Source: Verrucosispora sioxanthis
GTDB taxonomy: Bacteria > Actinomycetota > Actinomycetes > Mycobacteriales > Micromonosporaceae
Direction: 5' to 3'
Assembly (NCBI RefSeq): GCF_010560025.1
Contig: NZ_SAIY01000005.1
Coordinates: 62,001-126,000 of the forward strand
DNA: 64,000 bases
Shown: positions 17,256-26,497 of the stretch, in pieces
Numbering within the stretch: the first letter of the stretch is position 1
Layout of the letters: the number at the start of each line of letters is the position of its first letter
Notes under the pieces: generated by a model
Told to the model about the DNA's origin: nothing
The model's database searches: none
What the model saw: only the letters and a program-made list of their open reading frames with translations
Position numbers and translations under genes: made by a program

Positions 17256-20200
17256 TCAGGAGGACTGTGCCGACGCGAGCCCGCCGAGGTGGAAGTGGCG
17301 TACCAGGGCGGCCCGGTTGGTGACGCCCATCTTGGCGTACACGTGGGACAGGTGCATCTCCACGGTCTTCTGGGTGACGAACAGGCGGGCCGCCACCTGG
17401 CGGTTGGTCAGCCCTTCGCTGACCAAGGCCGCCACCTGGGTCTCCCGCCGAGTCAGGGTCGGCGAGCCGCCTTGGCGGCGGGCCCGCCGGGCGCCGCCCG
17501 AGCGGCCCGCCAGCAGCCGCCGTCGCTCGGTGTTCACCTGGCGGGTGAAGAGACCGGCGCCGCAGCGGTCGAAGATCTCCTCGGCCAGCCGCAGCGTCGC
17601 GACGGCCCGGTCCGGGTCGCCGTCGGCCACCAGCGCTCTCGCGGCCACGATGTGGGCCTGCGCGGCGTCCAGCGGCATCCGGACCCGCGTGAGCGTCTCT
17701 GCGGCGGCGGCAGCCGCCTCGGCGGCGGCGGCGGGGTTCGCAGCGCCAGCACCGGGCCCTCGCGGACGCGGCCAGCGCACTGCGGCCCGGCCGGCCGAGT
17801 CGCTCGGCCACCTGGTACGCGCGCTGCGCCCACTCCGCCGCTGCGTCCGATCCCCCTCGGCCAGGGTGGCCCGGGTCAACAGTTCGTACCAGCCGACCTG
17901 CGCCCAGGGTTCGAGTTCGGGCAGTCCGGCGGTCGCGGCCACGGCCACGCACCCGGCGGCATCCCCCAACGCGAGCAGCGTCTCGGCGTTCGCGCTCAGC
18001 GCCAGCCTGCCCGGCCAGCCGGAGGCGGGCAGGTCCGGGGTGTACGGAACCACGGCCGGCTCGACCTCTTCGGTTCCGCTCCAGACGGTCAGCAGTCGAC
18101 CCATCGCCTCGGCCGCGACGTGCAGTTCCCGGAACTGTGTGCCGGACGCCAGTCGTAGCACCTCGGCGCAGTCTGCGGACGCCTCCGCCAGCCGCCCGGC
18201 GCACCGGTGGGCCAGGCTCCGGGTGCACAACAGGTGCAGCAGGGAAAAGTAGCTCCGGGCTCCGGGCGCGACATCGATGGCCCGGCTGAGGTGATGCACC
18301 GCGGCGTCGGAGCGGTCCAGCAGGATCTCGCTCCAGCCGACCCACAGGGCGCTCTCCGGCTCGTCACCGAGTTCGGCGTCCAGCGTGGTGTTGAGCTGCA
18401 ACGCGGCCTGGTTGGTCTCGCCGCCGGCGGCGCGGTTGCCCCGCAGATGGCTCGCCGCCGCGAGCAGACCCAACGCGTGCGCCCGTACCGCCCCGGGATG
18501 GTCGTGGCCCGGCGGGCGGCGCCCAACGCGGCTGCCGCCCACCGGCGTGCCTGCCCGGCCCGGCCGCTGGTCAGTTCCACCGCACCGAGCGCGAGTGCCA
18601 GCGCCGCCCAGTCCACCGGCTGGGCCTCGTCGGGTCGCGTCAGACCGGTGCGTAGCAGCGCCGCCGCTGCCCGTGCCGGCCGAGCTGGCGTTCGACCCGG
18701 GCGCAGAGCAGGGTCGCCGTGGTGCGGTACGCGGACGGGCGCTTGTCGAGCAGCCGCAGGGCGTCGTGCAGTACCGCTCGGGCGGCTCTCGGGTGGCCGG
18801 CTGCGGCCAGCGCCTGGCCGAGTCGCACCGTGAGCATCACGCGGGACTCGCCAGGGTTCGCGCTGCTCGGCGAGAGCCGGATCGCGGCACCCAGCCACCG
18901 GACGGCGGTGTGCGGGGCCCGGTCGAGCACGGCGGTGGCCGCCTCGCTGAGTACCTCGACGGCGACCATGTCGCCCGGCACCGCCAACCGCAGCAGGTGC
19001 GGTGCCTGGGCGGCGGCGCTGCTCCGGCGGCGACGCAGCTCCGCCAGCGCGGGCGTGCGCGGTCAACCGCCAGCCGGCGTCGGTGGTGAGGTACGCCGCG
19101 TGTTGGACCACGGGATGTCGGAAGGCGAAGCACCCGCTGCCGGTCACCGGGCGCAGCAGGTCGGCGGCGACGAGTTCGTCGATGGCGGCCGGCACCTGTT
19201 CGGTGGCGATCCCGGCTACCTCGGCCAGCAGGCCGGTGTCGACCGGTTCGGGCCCGAGCACCGCTGCGGCCGAGGCCACCAGGTGGGCCGCGCGGGACAG
19301 CAGTTCGAGTTCGGCGGCCAACGCGGCCTCCACCTCAGCCGGGAGCGCTCCCAGCTCCACGTGTTCACTCGCCGGGCCATGAGGCAGCGCGCCGGCCAGC
19401 AACGCCGACAGGTACTGCGGGTTGCCCTCCGACAGTTCGTGTAACACGGCGCGCTGACCAGCCGACAGCGGTAACTCGGTCAACTCGTCGAGGTGCGCCC
19501 GCTCCAGCGGCGTCACCTCGATGCGGGTCACCTGTGCGGCGGTGTCCAACGCCAGCCGCAGCCTGGCCGGCGACTGGCGGCGGCGATGTGCGATGACCAG
19601 CAGCAACGGCGTACGCAGGGGCGCGTCGAGCAGGTGGCAGACCAGATCGACGGTGGCCCGGTCGCCGTTGTGCAGGTCGTCGATCGCGATCAGCAGCGGC
19701 CGTTCGGCGGCCAGCGTCTCCAGCAACAGCCGTACGGCGCGCAACTGCCGGGCGCCCGCCGGCACCCCGGCCGGCGCCAGTGAACGGGCGCCCGGCAGGC
19801 GCAGCGACGGAAAGGTGTCGTTGAGCAGTTGCGCGTGATCGGAGCGGAGTTCCGCCAACCGGGCCTGGGAGACCTGGGGCAGGTACGGGTCCAGCGCGTC
19901 GACGATCGCCGCCATCGGCACGTCCGAACCGGGTACCGGTGCCCGGCCGGCGAGCACGTGTACTCCGTCTTCTCGCGCCACTGCGGCCACCTGGTCCAAC
20001 AGCCGGCTCTTGCCGATCCCCGGCTCCCCCGTCACCTCGACGATTCGTCCCGTGCCGTCGAGTAGGGCGGCCACGGCCGCGGCCAGCGCCGCGCTCTCCC
20101 GCTCCCGGCCCACCAACGGCCGGCGGTGCTCGTCGGCCACCGCCGGCGGGCCGGGCGGCAGGGACGACAACGCCCAGCCTGCCGGTCGGGACAGCTCCGA

Positions 20201-20308
20201 GCTCCGCTGGTGCCGATGGCCGGAACGAATCGAGGACCGGGTCAATGTGTGCTCCTCAGGGACGGTGCGGCGGGATTCCGGTGCTGGTCGACGAACGGGC
20301 GTCACCAT
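17256..20308 (-). pseudogene. LuxR-family (LAL-type) ATP-binding regulator broken by several frameshifts
   Basis: The N-terminal part (from 20308) has an AAA/P-loop domain: REPLVGRE-type start (RPLVGRERESAAL), Walker A VTGEPGIGKSR, Walker B LLIAIDDLH. Tetratricopeptide-like helices follow, and the C-terminus has a LuxR helix-turn-helix (LTRRETQVAALVSEGLTNRQ, then VHLSHVYAKMG-like). The coherent protein jumps frame near 19,060, 18,655, 18,520, 17,865 and 17,745, so no single frame spans it. Its ATG overlaps the holo-ACP synthase stop by seven bases, placing it at the end of the biosynthetic operon as a pathway regulator. Either it has decayed or this GC-rich stretch contains base errors. Confidence 0.75.
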
Positions 20309-20670
20309 CCGGCGGCGACCACGGCGACCAGGTCCCGCTTGTGGGTGACGGAGACGGTCACGTGGGTGATCGAGGCCGACCGCGCTGCCTGAGCGGCACT
20401 GCCCCGCAACGTGACGTTGGGCGACCCGCCGGGCTGACGCGGCAACGCGATGTCCCGGGGGGCGACCCCCTCGAACAGGCCCGTGCCCAGAACCTTGAGC
20501 ACGGCTTCCTTCGCGGCGAACCGCCCCACCAGGTACTCCCGACGTCGGCTGTCACCCAGCGCCTCGGCCTGGGCCAGTTCCTCGGCTGCGAAGAAGTACC
20601 GCAGGAACCAGCCCCGGCGCAGGAGACGGTCCAGTTCGTCCAGGGCGACAAGATCAATGCCGAGCCGCAC
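20302..20670 (-). CDS. acpS: Holo-[acyl-carrier-protein] synthase (AcpS-type phosphopantetheinyl transferase)
   Basis: This 122-residue protein has both AcpS signatures: the N-terminal GIDLVALDELDR, with the metal-binding Asp, and GRFAAKEAVLKVLG, with the Glu and Lys of the active site. SVTHKRDLV forms the last strand. It transfers phosphopantetheine from CoA to a carrier-protein Ser. Its position in an operon with a free-standing ACP makes that ACP the likely substrate. A chromosomal AcpS is normally elsewhere, so this is probably a pathway-dedicated copy. It overlaps the preceding dehydrogenase gene by 17 bases. Confidence 0.88.
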   Translation of the reverse strand: MRLGIDLVALDELDRLLRRGWFLRYFFAAEELAQAEALGDSRRREYLVGRFAAKEAVLKVLGTGLFEGVAPRDIALPRQPGGSPNVTLRGSAAQAARSASITHVTVSVTHKRDLVAVVAAGW

Positions 20671-21886
20671 CGTCGACCGCCCGCTCCGTTACCGGCTGCG
20701 GGGCGGCCCGGTCCCGCAGCAGTCGTTGGAAGACCGACATGGCGTGCAGGTTCGTCGTTCCCTCCATCAGTTCGAACGCCCGCACGTCGCGGTAGGTCTT
20801 CTCGACCCAGGGATGCTCGATCAGGCAGGCCGGACCCAGCAGCTCGGCCACGAGCCGGGTGGCGTCCTCGGCGACCCGCGCCGCCCGCGCCTTGACCGCA
20901 CCGATGCCGGCCACGTCGACGACACCGGCGTCGATGTCGCTGGCCACCGCGTACGTCCGGTGCCGGACCGCGGCGATGCGGTCCAGGATGCTGTCGAGTC
21001 GGTGCCGGTCGCGCCTGGGCAACGTCGGGCGGTGCGTGACCAGGTAGTCGCAGGCGGCCTGCGCGCAGCCGATCGCCATCGCCGCGATGCCCGGGCGGAA
21101 CCGGTAGAGGATGTAGGTGGCACCGTAGAGCCCTCGGCGGCTGGGTGACCGTTGTGCCCCGAGCACGTCCTCGTCGGCCACCGTGACGTCCTGGAAGCGC
21201 AACCGGCTGATCCGCGCGCCGCGCAGGCCGACGGTGGGCAGCAGTTCGCCGCTGAACCCCGGCGCGCTGGTGTCCAGCAGCACTGCCTCGATGCCCCACG
21301 GCCCGGGTGCTCGCCGGCAGAAGACCACACCGAGTTGAGCGCGTGCACCGTTGCCGATGTAGCACTTCACCCCGTTGAGCAGCCAGCCGCCGCCCGGCGC
21401 CGGGGTCAGCGTCGTCTCCAGTTCCGTCGCGGCCGAGCCCTTGCCCGGCTCGGTCAGGGCGAAGAACGTGTGGGTGGGGCTGGACGCCAGCCGACCGAAG
21501 TACCGCTTCCGCTGCTGCTCGTCGGCCAGCGCCTGGACGGCCCCGCCGGACAGCGACGGCCCCGGGCTGGCCAGGAGCACGTTGGGATCGCCGTAGGACA
21601 CCTGCTCGGTGGCGACCACCTGACCGAGGACGGTGCTGCTCACCTCCACCAGCCGCGCCGGGAACTCTCCCACCGACCGGTACTCCGGCGGCAGCATCCC
21701 CTGGACGGGAAAGCGCACCTCGGGCTCGTGCAGGAACTCGGTGATGACGTCCGGATCCTGGTCCAGCCGCATTCCGATCGCGCGTAACCGGCCGGCCGCC
21801 GCCGCGCAGTAGTCGGCCAGCTCCCGGGTCCGTTCATCGAGCAGGTCCGTCCCGGCGGACGCGGCGGCCTCGCGAAGCTCATTCAT
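20654..21886 (-). CDS. Acyl-CoA (acyl-carrier-protein) dehydrogenase
   Basis: This 410-residue flavoprotein has the acyl-CoA dehydrogenase architecture: an N-terminal helical domain, a middle beta domain with FFALTEPGKGSAATELETTL and GVKCYIGNGARA, and a C-terminal helical domain ending FELMEGTTNLHAMSV. The Glu in MEGTT corresponds to the usual catalytic base. It should introduce an alpha-beta double bond into an acyl thioester, here probably one attached to the ACP of the same operon. The ATG at 21886 overlaps the preceding stop by eight bases and is preferred over an upstream start at 21907. Confidence 0.85.
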   Translation of the reverse strand: MNELREAAASAGTDLLDERTRELADYCAAAAGRLRAIGMRLDQDPDVITEFLHEPEVRFPVQGMLPPEYRSVGEFPARLVEVSSTVLGQVVATEQVSYGDPNVLLASPGPSLSGGAVQALADEQQRKRYFGRLASSPTHTFFALTEPGKGSAATELETTLTPAPGGGWLLNGVKCYIGNGARAQLGVVFCRRAPGPWGIEAVLLDTSAPGFSGELLPTVGLRGARISRLRFQDVTVADEDVLGAQRSPSRRGLYGATYILYRFRPGIAAMAIGCAQAACDYLVTHRPTLPRRDRHRLDSILDRIAAVRHRTYAVASDIDAGVVDVAGIGAVKARAARVAEDATRLVAELLGPACLIEHPWVEKTYRDVRAFELMEGTTNLHAMSVFQRLLRDRAAPQPVTERAVDGAARH

Positions 21887-22481
21887 CGGCGTCCTCCGTG
21901 TCGGCATGCAGGTAGACGTTGCCGACCACCTCGGCGAGGTGCAGATCGCCGGCGGGTCCGTCGGCGAGGAAACCGCTGGCGCCGAGCAACCGCAGCAGGT
22001 CCCGGCCGATGTCGACCAGCCGCAGGTGACAGCGCCACCGGGCGTCCCGGTCGGCGTGCCGACGCGCCTCGGGAACGGCCGTGTCCTCGGCCAGCCGCAG
22101 CGCGATGTCGGCCAGTTGCCCGGCCACGAGTTGCTTGGCCAGCAGCGTGGTGTTCCCGGAGGTGCGTCCTTCCAGGTGACGCAACGTGTGGGTGAGGGTG
22201 GTGTCGAGCAGTTCGCGGTGCGCCGCCAACAGGGCCACCGCGAAGCGGTCGGCGGCCGGCCCTTCGCCGAAGGCGGACTCGGGGGTGGCCTCGGCGACGG
22301 CGAGGCCGAAGCGGGTCAGCGGCCCGGCCGGCGCGTCGGGCAGCGCTACCGTGGAGGCGAGAACATGGCCGGTGGGTGACGCGACCAGCCGGCCGGGTGC
22401 CACCCGACCGTGCAGCGCGTCCAAGACGAGGGGGTAGGGCGTCCCCGCCGTCTGCGGCGACGCGGGGGGTGCGGGTTTCAT
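21879..22481 (-). CDS. Short acyl-CoA-dehydrogenase-like protein (C-terminal domain only)
   Basis: This 200-residue protein resembles only the C-terminal four-helix domain of acyl-CoA dehydrogenases, with HTLRHLEGRTSGNTTLLAKQ, QLADIALRLAE and LRLLGASGFLADG. The FAD-binding middle domain is absent and I see no catalytic Glu. It is encoded immediately upstream of the full-length dehydrogenase, overlapping by eight bases, so a non-catalytic partner or regulatory subunit is plausible. It may alternatively be a decayed paralogue, but the clean coupled frame argues that it is translated. Confidence 0.65.
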   Translation of the reverse strand: MKPAPPASPQTAGTPYPLVLDALHGRVAPGRLVASPTGHVLASTVALPDAPAGPLTRFGLAVAEATPESAFGEGPAADRFAVALLAAHRELLDTTLTHTLRHLEGRTSGNTTLLAKQLVAGQLADIALRLAEDTAVPEARRHADRDARWRCHLRLVDIGRDLLRLLGASGFLADGPAGDLHLAEVVGNVYLHADTEDADE

Positions 22482-23332
22482 GGTCGGGCCTCCCTGCGCT
22501 CGGGCGCGCCGGCGTTGGACAGTACGGCGAGTTGGCTGCGTCCGGTCCGCGGATCGGTGTCACAGAGGACGAGGTTGGCGTAGCGGGTGGCCCATTCCTC
22601 GTGGTGTCGGGCCAGGTCCAGCCAGACGCTGGTGCAGTAGCCGCCGGGCTGGCAGCGGTGCACCGGCAGATCGACGCCGCTGAGCTGATCGTCCGCTGGC
22701 CACGGGCCGGCGACCAGCAGCGTCGGCCCCGGCGGCAGCGCCGTGCGGTGACCGGCCAGCAGGTCACCCAGCGGTACGTCCGCGCCGGCCACCCGGCTCG
22801 CGGTGAAGCGAAAACCGGATCGGGAGTCGGTGTCGAAGTAGAGCAGGACGCCGCTGTCCAGCAGGGGGGTGTCGTGCACCAGCGGATCCCGGTACGGCAG
22901 CGTGGTCTGTTCGCAGACGAACAGGGCCAGGCTGGCCTTCTTGCCGGACCGGGTGTACGCCTCGGCGACGCGCAACGCGGTGAACGGCGCCTGCAGGCCC
23001 TGCTCGGAGACGGCGAAGCTGTGGCTGCGCCCGCCGAACAGGGCGTTGAGCCGCGTGGTGACGGTCTTGAGGGGATATCGGTCGGGCAGGCCGTAGGCCA
23101 GGATCAACAGGTCCGGCGGCCCGAACGGACTCGGGCGCCGGTCCATCAGTTCCTCGGCCAGTTCGCGGAACCCGATGTTCCGGGACTGCTTCATCAGGTC
23201 CTCGTCGACCTCGATGCCGTACGGCGCGAGCAGATCCCGGTGGTAGGCCAGCAGGGCCTCGTCGGGTTCGTAGGGAAGGCCGTCGGGGCGTACGAGCGCT
23301 GCCGCGCCGCGCAGGGTCAGGGACATGACCAC
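22478..23332 (-). CDS. Ketosynthase-fold protein lacking the catalytic cysteine
   Basis: The 284-residue protein shows thiolase-fold features in its first 150 residues (PDLLILAYGLPDRYPLKTV, then SHSFAVSEQGLQAPFTALRV, then ASLALFVCEQT). The position where KAS enzymes have the nucleophile (CASGL-type) reads VSEQGL, so no acyl-enzyme can form there. The C-terminal half is shorter and more divergent than in KAS III. It may be a chain-length-factor-like or scaffold partner of the KAS III-like enzyme at 26498, or act on acyl chains by another mechanism. It overlaps the next gene by four bases. Confidence 0.55.
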   Translation of the reverse strand: MVMSLTLRGAAALVRPDGLPYEPDEALLAYHRDLLAPYGIEVDEDLMKQSRNIGFRELAEELMDRRPSPFGPPDLLILAYGLPDRYPLKTVTTRLNALFGGRSHSFAVSEQGLQAPFTALRVAEAYTRSGKKASLALFVCEQTTLPYRDPLVHDTPLLDSGVLLYFDTDSRSGFRFTASRVAGADVPLGDLLAGHRTALPPGPTLLVAGPWPADDQLSGVDLPVHRCQPGGYCTSVWLDLARHHEEWATRYANLVLCDTDPRTGRSQLAVLSNAGAPERREARP

Positions 23333-23363
23333 GTCCTCGGTGATGGGGCGGTGGGCGCGACGG

Positions 23364-23621
23364 TCAGGAACTCACCTTCCGCGCACGCTCCAGGAAGTCC
23401 GTCAGGGTGCCCACCGTGCGGAAATCGTCCATGTCCAGGTTCTCGGGATCCACCTCGATGCCGATGTTGTCCTCCAGCGCCATGAGCAGTTCGAGAATGG
23501 CGGTGGAGTCCAGGTGCATGTCCTCGAAGAGCCGGGTTCCCTCGGCGAGCGGACCGAAGTCGCGCATCAGCACCTCGGTCAGCGCGGCCCGGATGTTCTC
23601 GACGATCTCGTGGCGTTCCAT
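23364..23621 (-). CDS. Free-standing acyl carrier protein
   Basis: This 85-residue acidic helical protein has the carrier-protein attachment motif HLDSTAILELL, with Ser39 as the phosphopantetheine site, followed by the helix LLMALEDNIGIEVDP. GAGGAAG lies ahead of the ATG. It sits between the decarboxylase and the KAS-like gene and should carry the amino-acyl or acyl intermediate made by the ATP-grasp ligase. It is comparable in role to BtrI of butirosin biosynthesis; that comparison comes from gene company rather than from alignment. Confidence 0.88.
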   Translation of the reverse strand: MERHEIVENIRAALTEVLMRDFGPLAEGTRLFEDMHLDSTAILELLMALEDNIGIEVDPENLDMDDFRTVGTLTDFLERARKVSS

Positions 23622-23713
23622 GTTTCTTCCTCTCGGGATACCCGGTCCGCGGGACCGGGTGACGCGGGACTGCTGGGGTCGGCGGCGGTCACCCCGACGG
23701 CGGTGGGACGGGC

Positions 23714-25102
23714 TCAGGTCGCTGCCCGTCCGGCGGGCACCGGTGCGGACGACGGCTGCGGCGGGGCACCGGCTGACGGCTGGCCCGGCGGCGACGCGCT
23801 CGCGAGCGGTGCGGCCGGCACGACGAGGTGCTGCGGCCGGAGCAGGTCCTCGACGGTGTCCGCGCGGCGGACCAGGTGCGCCACGCCGTCGAGGACGAGC
23901 ACCTCCGACGGGTGACCGTGGCTGAGAAAGAGCACCGGAGACGCGCTCGGCCCGTAGGCGCCGGAGCGCTCGACACCGATCAGGTCGCCCGGGCGGACCT
24001 CGGGCAGCGGCACCTTCTTGCCGATGACGTCGTTGGGGGTGCAGAGCGGACCGGTGACGGTGTAGTCGCGGGTCGGCGGGTCGGCGGGACGGCTCAGCGA
24101 CCGGATGGGGAAGTTCCGCTTGACGAAGCTGCCGATGCCGACCGCCGCCATGTGGTGGTTGGTGCCGCCGTCGGCGACGACGAACCACCCGCCGCGCGAC
24201 TCCTTGACGTAGCGTGCCCGGAGCACGTAGGTCCCCGCCCAGCCGACCAGATAGCGGCCCAGTTCGGTGATGACCCGGGTGTCGGGGTGTTCGTCGCGGA
24301 ATCGCGCCACGGCGCCGTTGACGCCCTCGGCCACCGCCTCGATGTCGAGGGGGGACTCGTTGTCGAAGTAGGGGACGCCGAAGCCGCCACCGACGTCGAC
24401 GACGTCCAGCGGCAGGTCCAGCGCGGTGGCAAGCTCCGCCGCCGCGGTGAGCACACTGCGGGTGTTGTGCGCGATGTCAGCGGCGTCGAGGATGCGGGTA
24501 CCCATGTAGGCGTGCAGACCGATCACCCGTACGTGGCGCAGCGCGCGCAGGGTCGAGCCGGCCGTGGCGACACGTTCCTGGTCGATGCCGAACTGCCGGG
24601 GCTTGCCTCCCATCGCCAGCCGGGAGCCCTTGGTGGCGAACGACGGGTTGACCCGCAACATGACCCGCACCGGCTCGCCGGGGGCGTCGGGCAGCGTCGA
24701 CGCCATCGCGTCGACGGTGCTGACCTCCTCGAGCGACTCGCACACGATCGCCCCGATACGCTGCTCGATGCAGGCGGCCAACTCCGCCACCGACTTGCCG
24801 GGGCCGAGGAAGATGATGTCCCGCGCCGGCACCCCGGCCCGGCGGGCGGTCACCAGTTCGGCCAGGGACGACACCTCGGCGCCGGCGCCCAGGGAGTGCA
24901 GCAACGCACAAACGCTGATGTTGGGGTTGGCCTTCAGCGAGTAGTAGATCTCGACCGACGGGTCGAGCAGATCCCGCAGCTGTCGGTACGTCTCGCGGAT
25001 GACCTCACCGTCGTAGAGGTACAGCGGCGTGCCGTACCGCTCGGCCATTTCGGCGACGGGCAGGCCCTGGACGGTGTGGCCTTCGACGGCCGCTTCAGGC
25101 AT
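23714..25102 (-). CDS. PLP-dependent decarboxylase, type III fold (BtrK/LysA-like)
   Basis: This 462-residue protein is an alanine-racemase-fold (fold type III) decarboxylase. It has the PLP lysine in YYSLKANPN, HAYMGTRIL, the glycine loop VVDVGGGFGVPYF, ELGRYLVG and the C-terminal GPLCTPNDVIG with the active-site Cys, ending in a Pro/Ala-rich tail of about 40 residues. Family members decarboxylate diaminopimelate, ornithine, arginine or, in BtrK, a carrier-bound glutamyl group. Beside an ACP and an ATP-grasp ligase, a carrier-tethered substrate is most likely. The ATG at 25102 overlaps the ligase stop by eight bases. Confidence 0.85.
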   Translation of the reverse strand: MPEAAVEGHTVQGLPVAEMAERYGTPLYLYDGEVIRETYRQLRDLLDPSVEIYYSLKANPNISVCALLHSLGAGAEVSSLAELVTARRAGVPARDIIFLGPGKSVAELAACIEQRIGAIVCESLEEVSTVDAMASTLPDAPGEPVRVMLRVNPSFATKGSRLAMGGKPRQFGIDQERVATAGSTLRALRHVRVIGLHAYMGTRILDAADIAHNTRSVLTAAAELATALDLPLDVVDVGGGFGVPYFDNESPLDIEAVAEGVNGAVARFRDEHPDTRVITELGRYLVGWAGTYVLRARYVKESRGGWFVVADGGTNHHMAAVGIGSFVKRNFPIRSLSRPADPPTRDYTVTGPLCTPNDVIGKKVPLPEVRPGDLIGVERSGAYGPSASPVLFLSHGHPSEVLVLDGVAHLVRRADTVEDLLRPQHLVVPAAPLASASPPGQPSAGAPPQPSSAPVPAGRAAT

Positions 25103-26486
25103 GGCTCTCCTCCGCAACGGACAAGGTGGTGACGGCGGCCTGGACCGCGCGGTCAAGGTCATCGAGCCGGTCCCGGTCAGCGGCGACCAGCAGGGCGTAC
25201 AGCCGGCCGTCGAACGGCTCCGGTGGGCCACCGGCGCCGACGGGCAGCAGCGCGTTGGCGGTGACGGTGGCGAAGCAGGTGACCAGCACCCGCTCGGTGT
25301 CCGGCGCGGTGGCCACCGTGGCCAGTGCCCGACGTACGGCGTCGAACTCCAGGGACGCGGCGAGCCGCAGGGGGTAGTGCCGGGCCAGCGCGACGGTCCC
25401 GGGCGGCTGGCACAGCTCGGTGACCCCGCCCTGGTACGTCGACATGTTCAGCCGGGCATTGATCTCCAGCACCGGGTAGACCGTCTCGTCGGCGCCGACG
25501 ATCGCGTCGACACCCACCACGCCGTGGTAGCCGTCGGCGTACAGCCGGTCCGCGACCGCACCGGCGGCGTACTCGATCTGCCGGTACTGCCCGTCACTCA
25601 GCTCTGCCGGCATGAGATGGCCCTGGTGCACACCCTGCGCGGTCAGCGCCTGCTTGACGAAGTCGAGTTCGGCCCGCCCGTCGCGGGCGATGGTGATCTG
25701 GTAGTTGAGGTCGCACCGCTTGGGCAGCCATTCCTCGACCACCACGTGGATCCGGTCGTCGCCGGTGCGCGCGGCCCGACGGTCCACCATGCGCAGCAAC
25801 TGCGCCGCCCGCCCGGGGTTTTCCAGCACCAGCAGTCCCTTGCCAGAGACGCCGTAGGCGTCCTTGACGACGAGTGGTTCGCCCGACTCCAGCCGGAGCC
25901 GGTGGTGGGTCAGCACCTCGGCCAGTTCCTGCCGGGTCTCGCAGCAGACTCCGGGTACAGGTCGCAGGCCGGCCGCCTCGGCCAGCCGCCGACCATAGAT
26001 CTTGCTGTTGACCCGCTCGACCACCGCAGCGGCCGGGGTGGCCAGTGTGAGGCCGCTGCGCCGGGCCAGCTCCTCCTCGTCGGAGGTGGTACCCATCGGC
26101 AGCAGGTGGGCACCGGCCGCACCGAGCTGGCGCAGCCGATCGAGCAGGACCGGTGAGTCCAGCGCGTTCGCGGTGGTGGATCGCTCGGGCCGGCAGTTCT
26201 CGGGCACCAGCATGGTGGGCAACGCCAGGCCCTGCCGCGCCAGGTAGTCCCGGTAGTCCGGGTCGAGTGGGCGGCTGAGCAGAATCGCGTCGCCGGCGCC
26301 GGCGAGCAGCACGCCCAGCTCCTCCAACGCGGCGACCACCGGGCGGGTGGCACCCGATGGTACGGGCAGTCCCACGTGGTTGCGGGCCCATTGGGCCTCG
26401 GCCTCGAAGTTGCACAGCAGCACCAGCGGCGTGTCGGCCGAACCCGTCAGGGCGCGCTTCAGCTTGCGTAGGTATCCGGTGGACAT
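25095..26486 (-). CDS. ATP-grasp ligase (BtrJ-like amino acid:carrier-protein ligase)
   Basis: This 463-residue protein has an ATP-grasp domain in its middle and C-terminal parts: LVVKDAYGVSGKGLLVLENP (nucleotide-binding loop), VVVEEWLPKRCDLNYQI and GVVGVDAIVGADETVYPVLE followed by INARLNM (metal ligands). ATP-grasp enzymes form acyl phosphates and join carboxylates to amines or thiols. With an ACP and a fold-III decarboxylase next to it, the likely job is loading an amino acid such as glutamate on the ACP. The ATG at 26486 has GAGGGAG six bases upstream; a GTG at 26504 is the alternative. Confidence 0.82.
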   Translation of the reverse strand: MSTGYLRKLKRALTGSADTPLVLLCNFEAEAQWARNHVGLPVPSGATRPVVAALEELGVLLAGAGDAILLSRPLDPDYRDYLARQGLALPTMLVPENCRPERSTTANALDSPVLLDRLRQLGAAGAHLLPMGTTSDEEELARRSGLTLATPAAAVVERVNSKIYGRRLAEAAGLRPVPGVCCETRQELAEVLTHHRLRLESGEPLVVKDAYGVSGKGLLVLENPGRAAQLLRMVDRRAARTGDDRIHVVVEEWLPKRCDLNYQITIARDGRAELDFVKQALTAQGVHQGHLMPAELSDGQYRQIEYAAGAVADRLYADGYHGVVGVDAIVGADETVYPVLEINARLNMSTYQGGVTELCQPPGTVALARHYPLRLAASLEFDAVRRALATVATAPDTERVLVTCFATVTANALLPVGAGGPPEPFDGRLYALLVAADRDRLDDLDRAVQAAVTTLSVAEESHA

Positions 26487-26497
26487 GCTCGGCTCCC

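Noticed and set aside
21879..23332. Possibility that the two small proteins are pieces of one broken gene
   Set aside because: They overlap as ATGA-type coupled genes in clean frames and resemble different folds (acyl-CoA dehydrogenase helices and ketosynthase), so they are kept separate.
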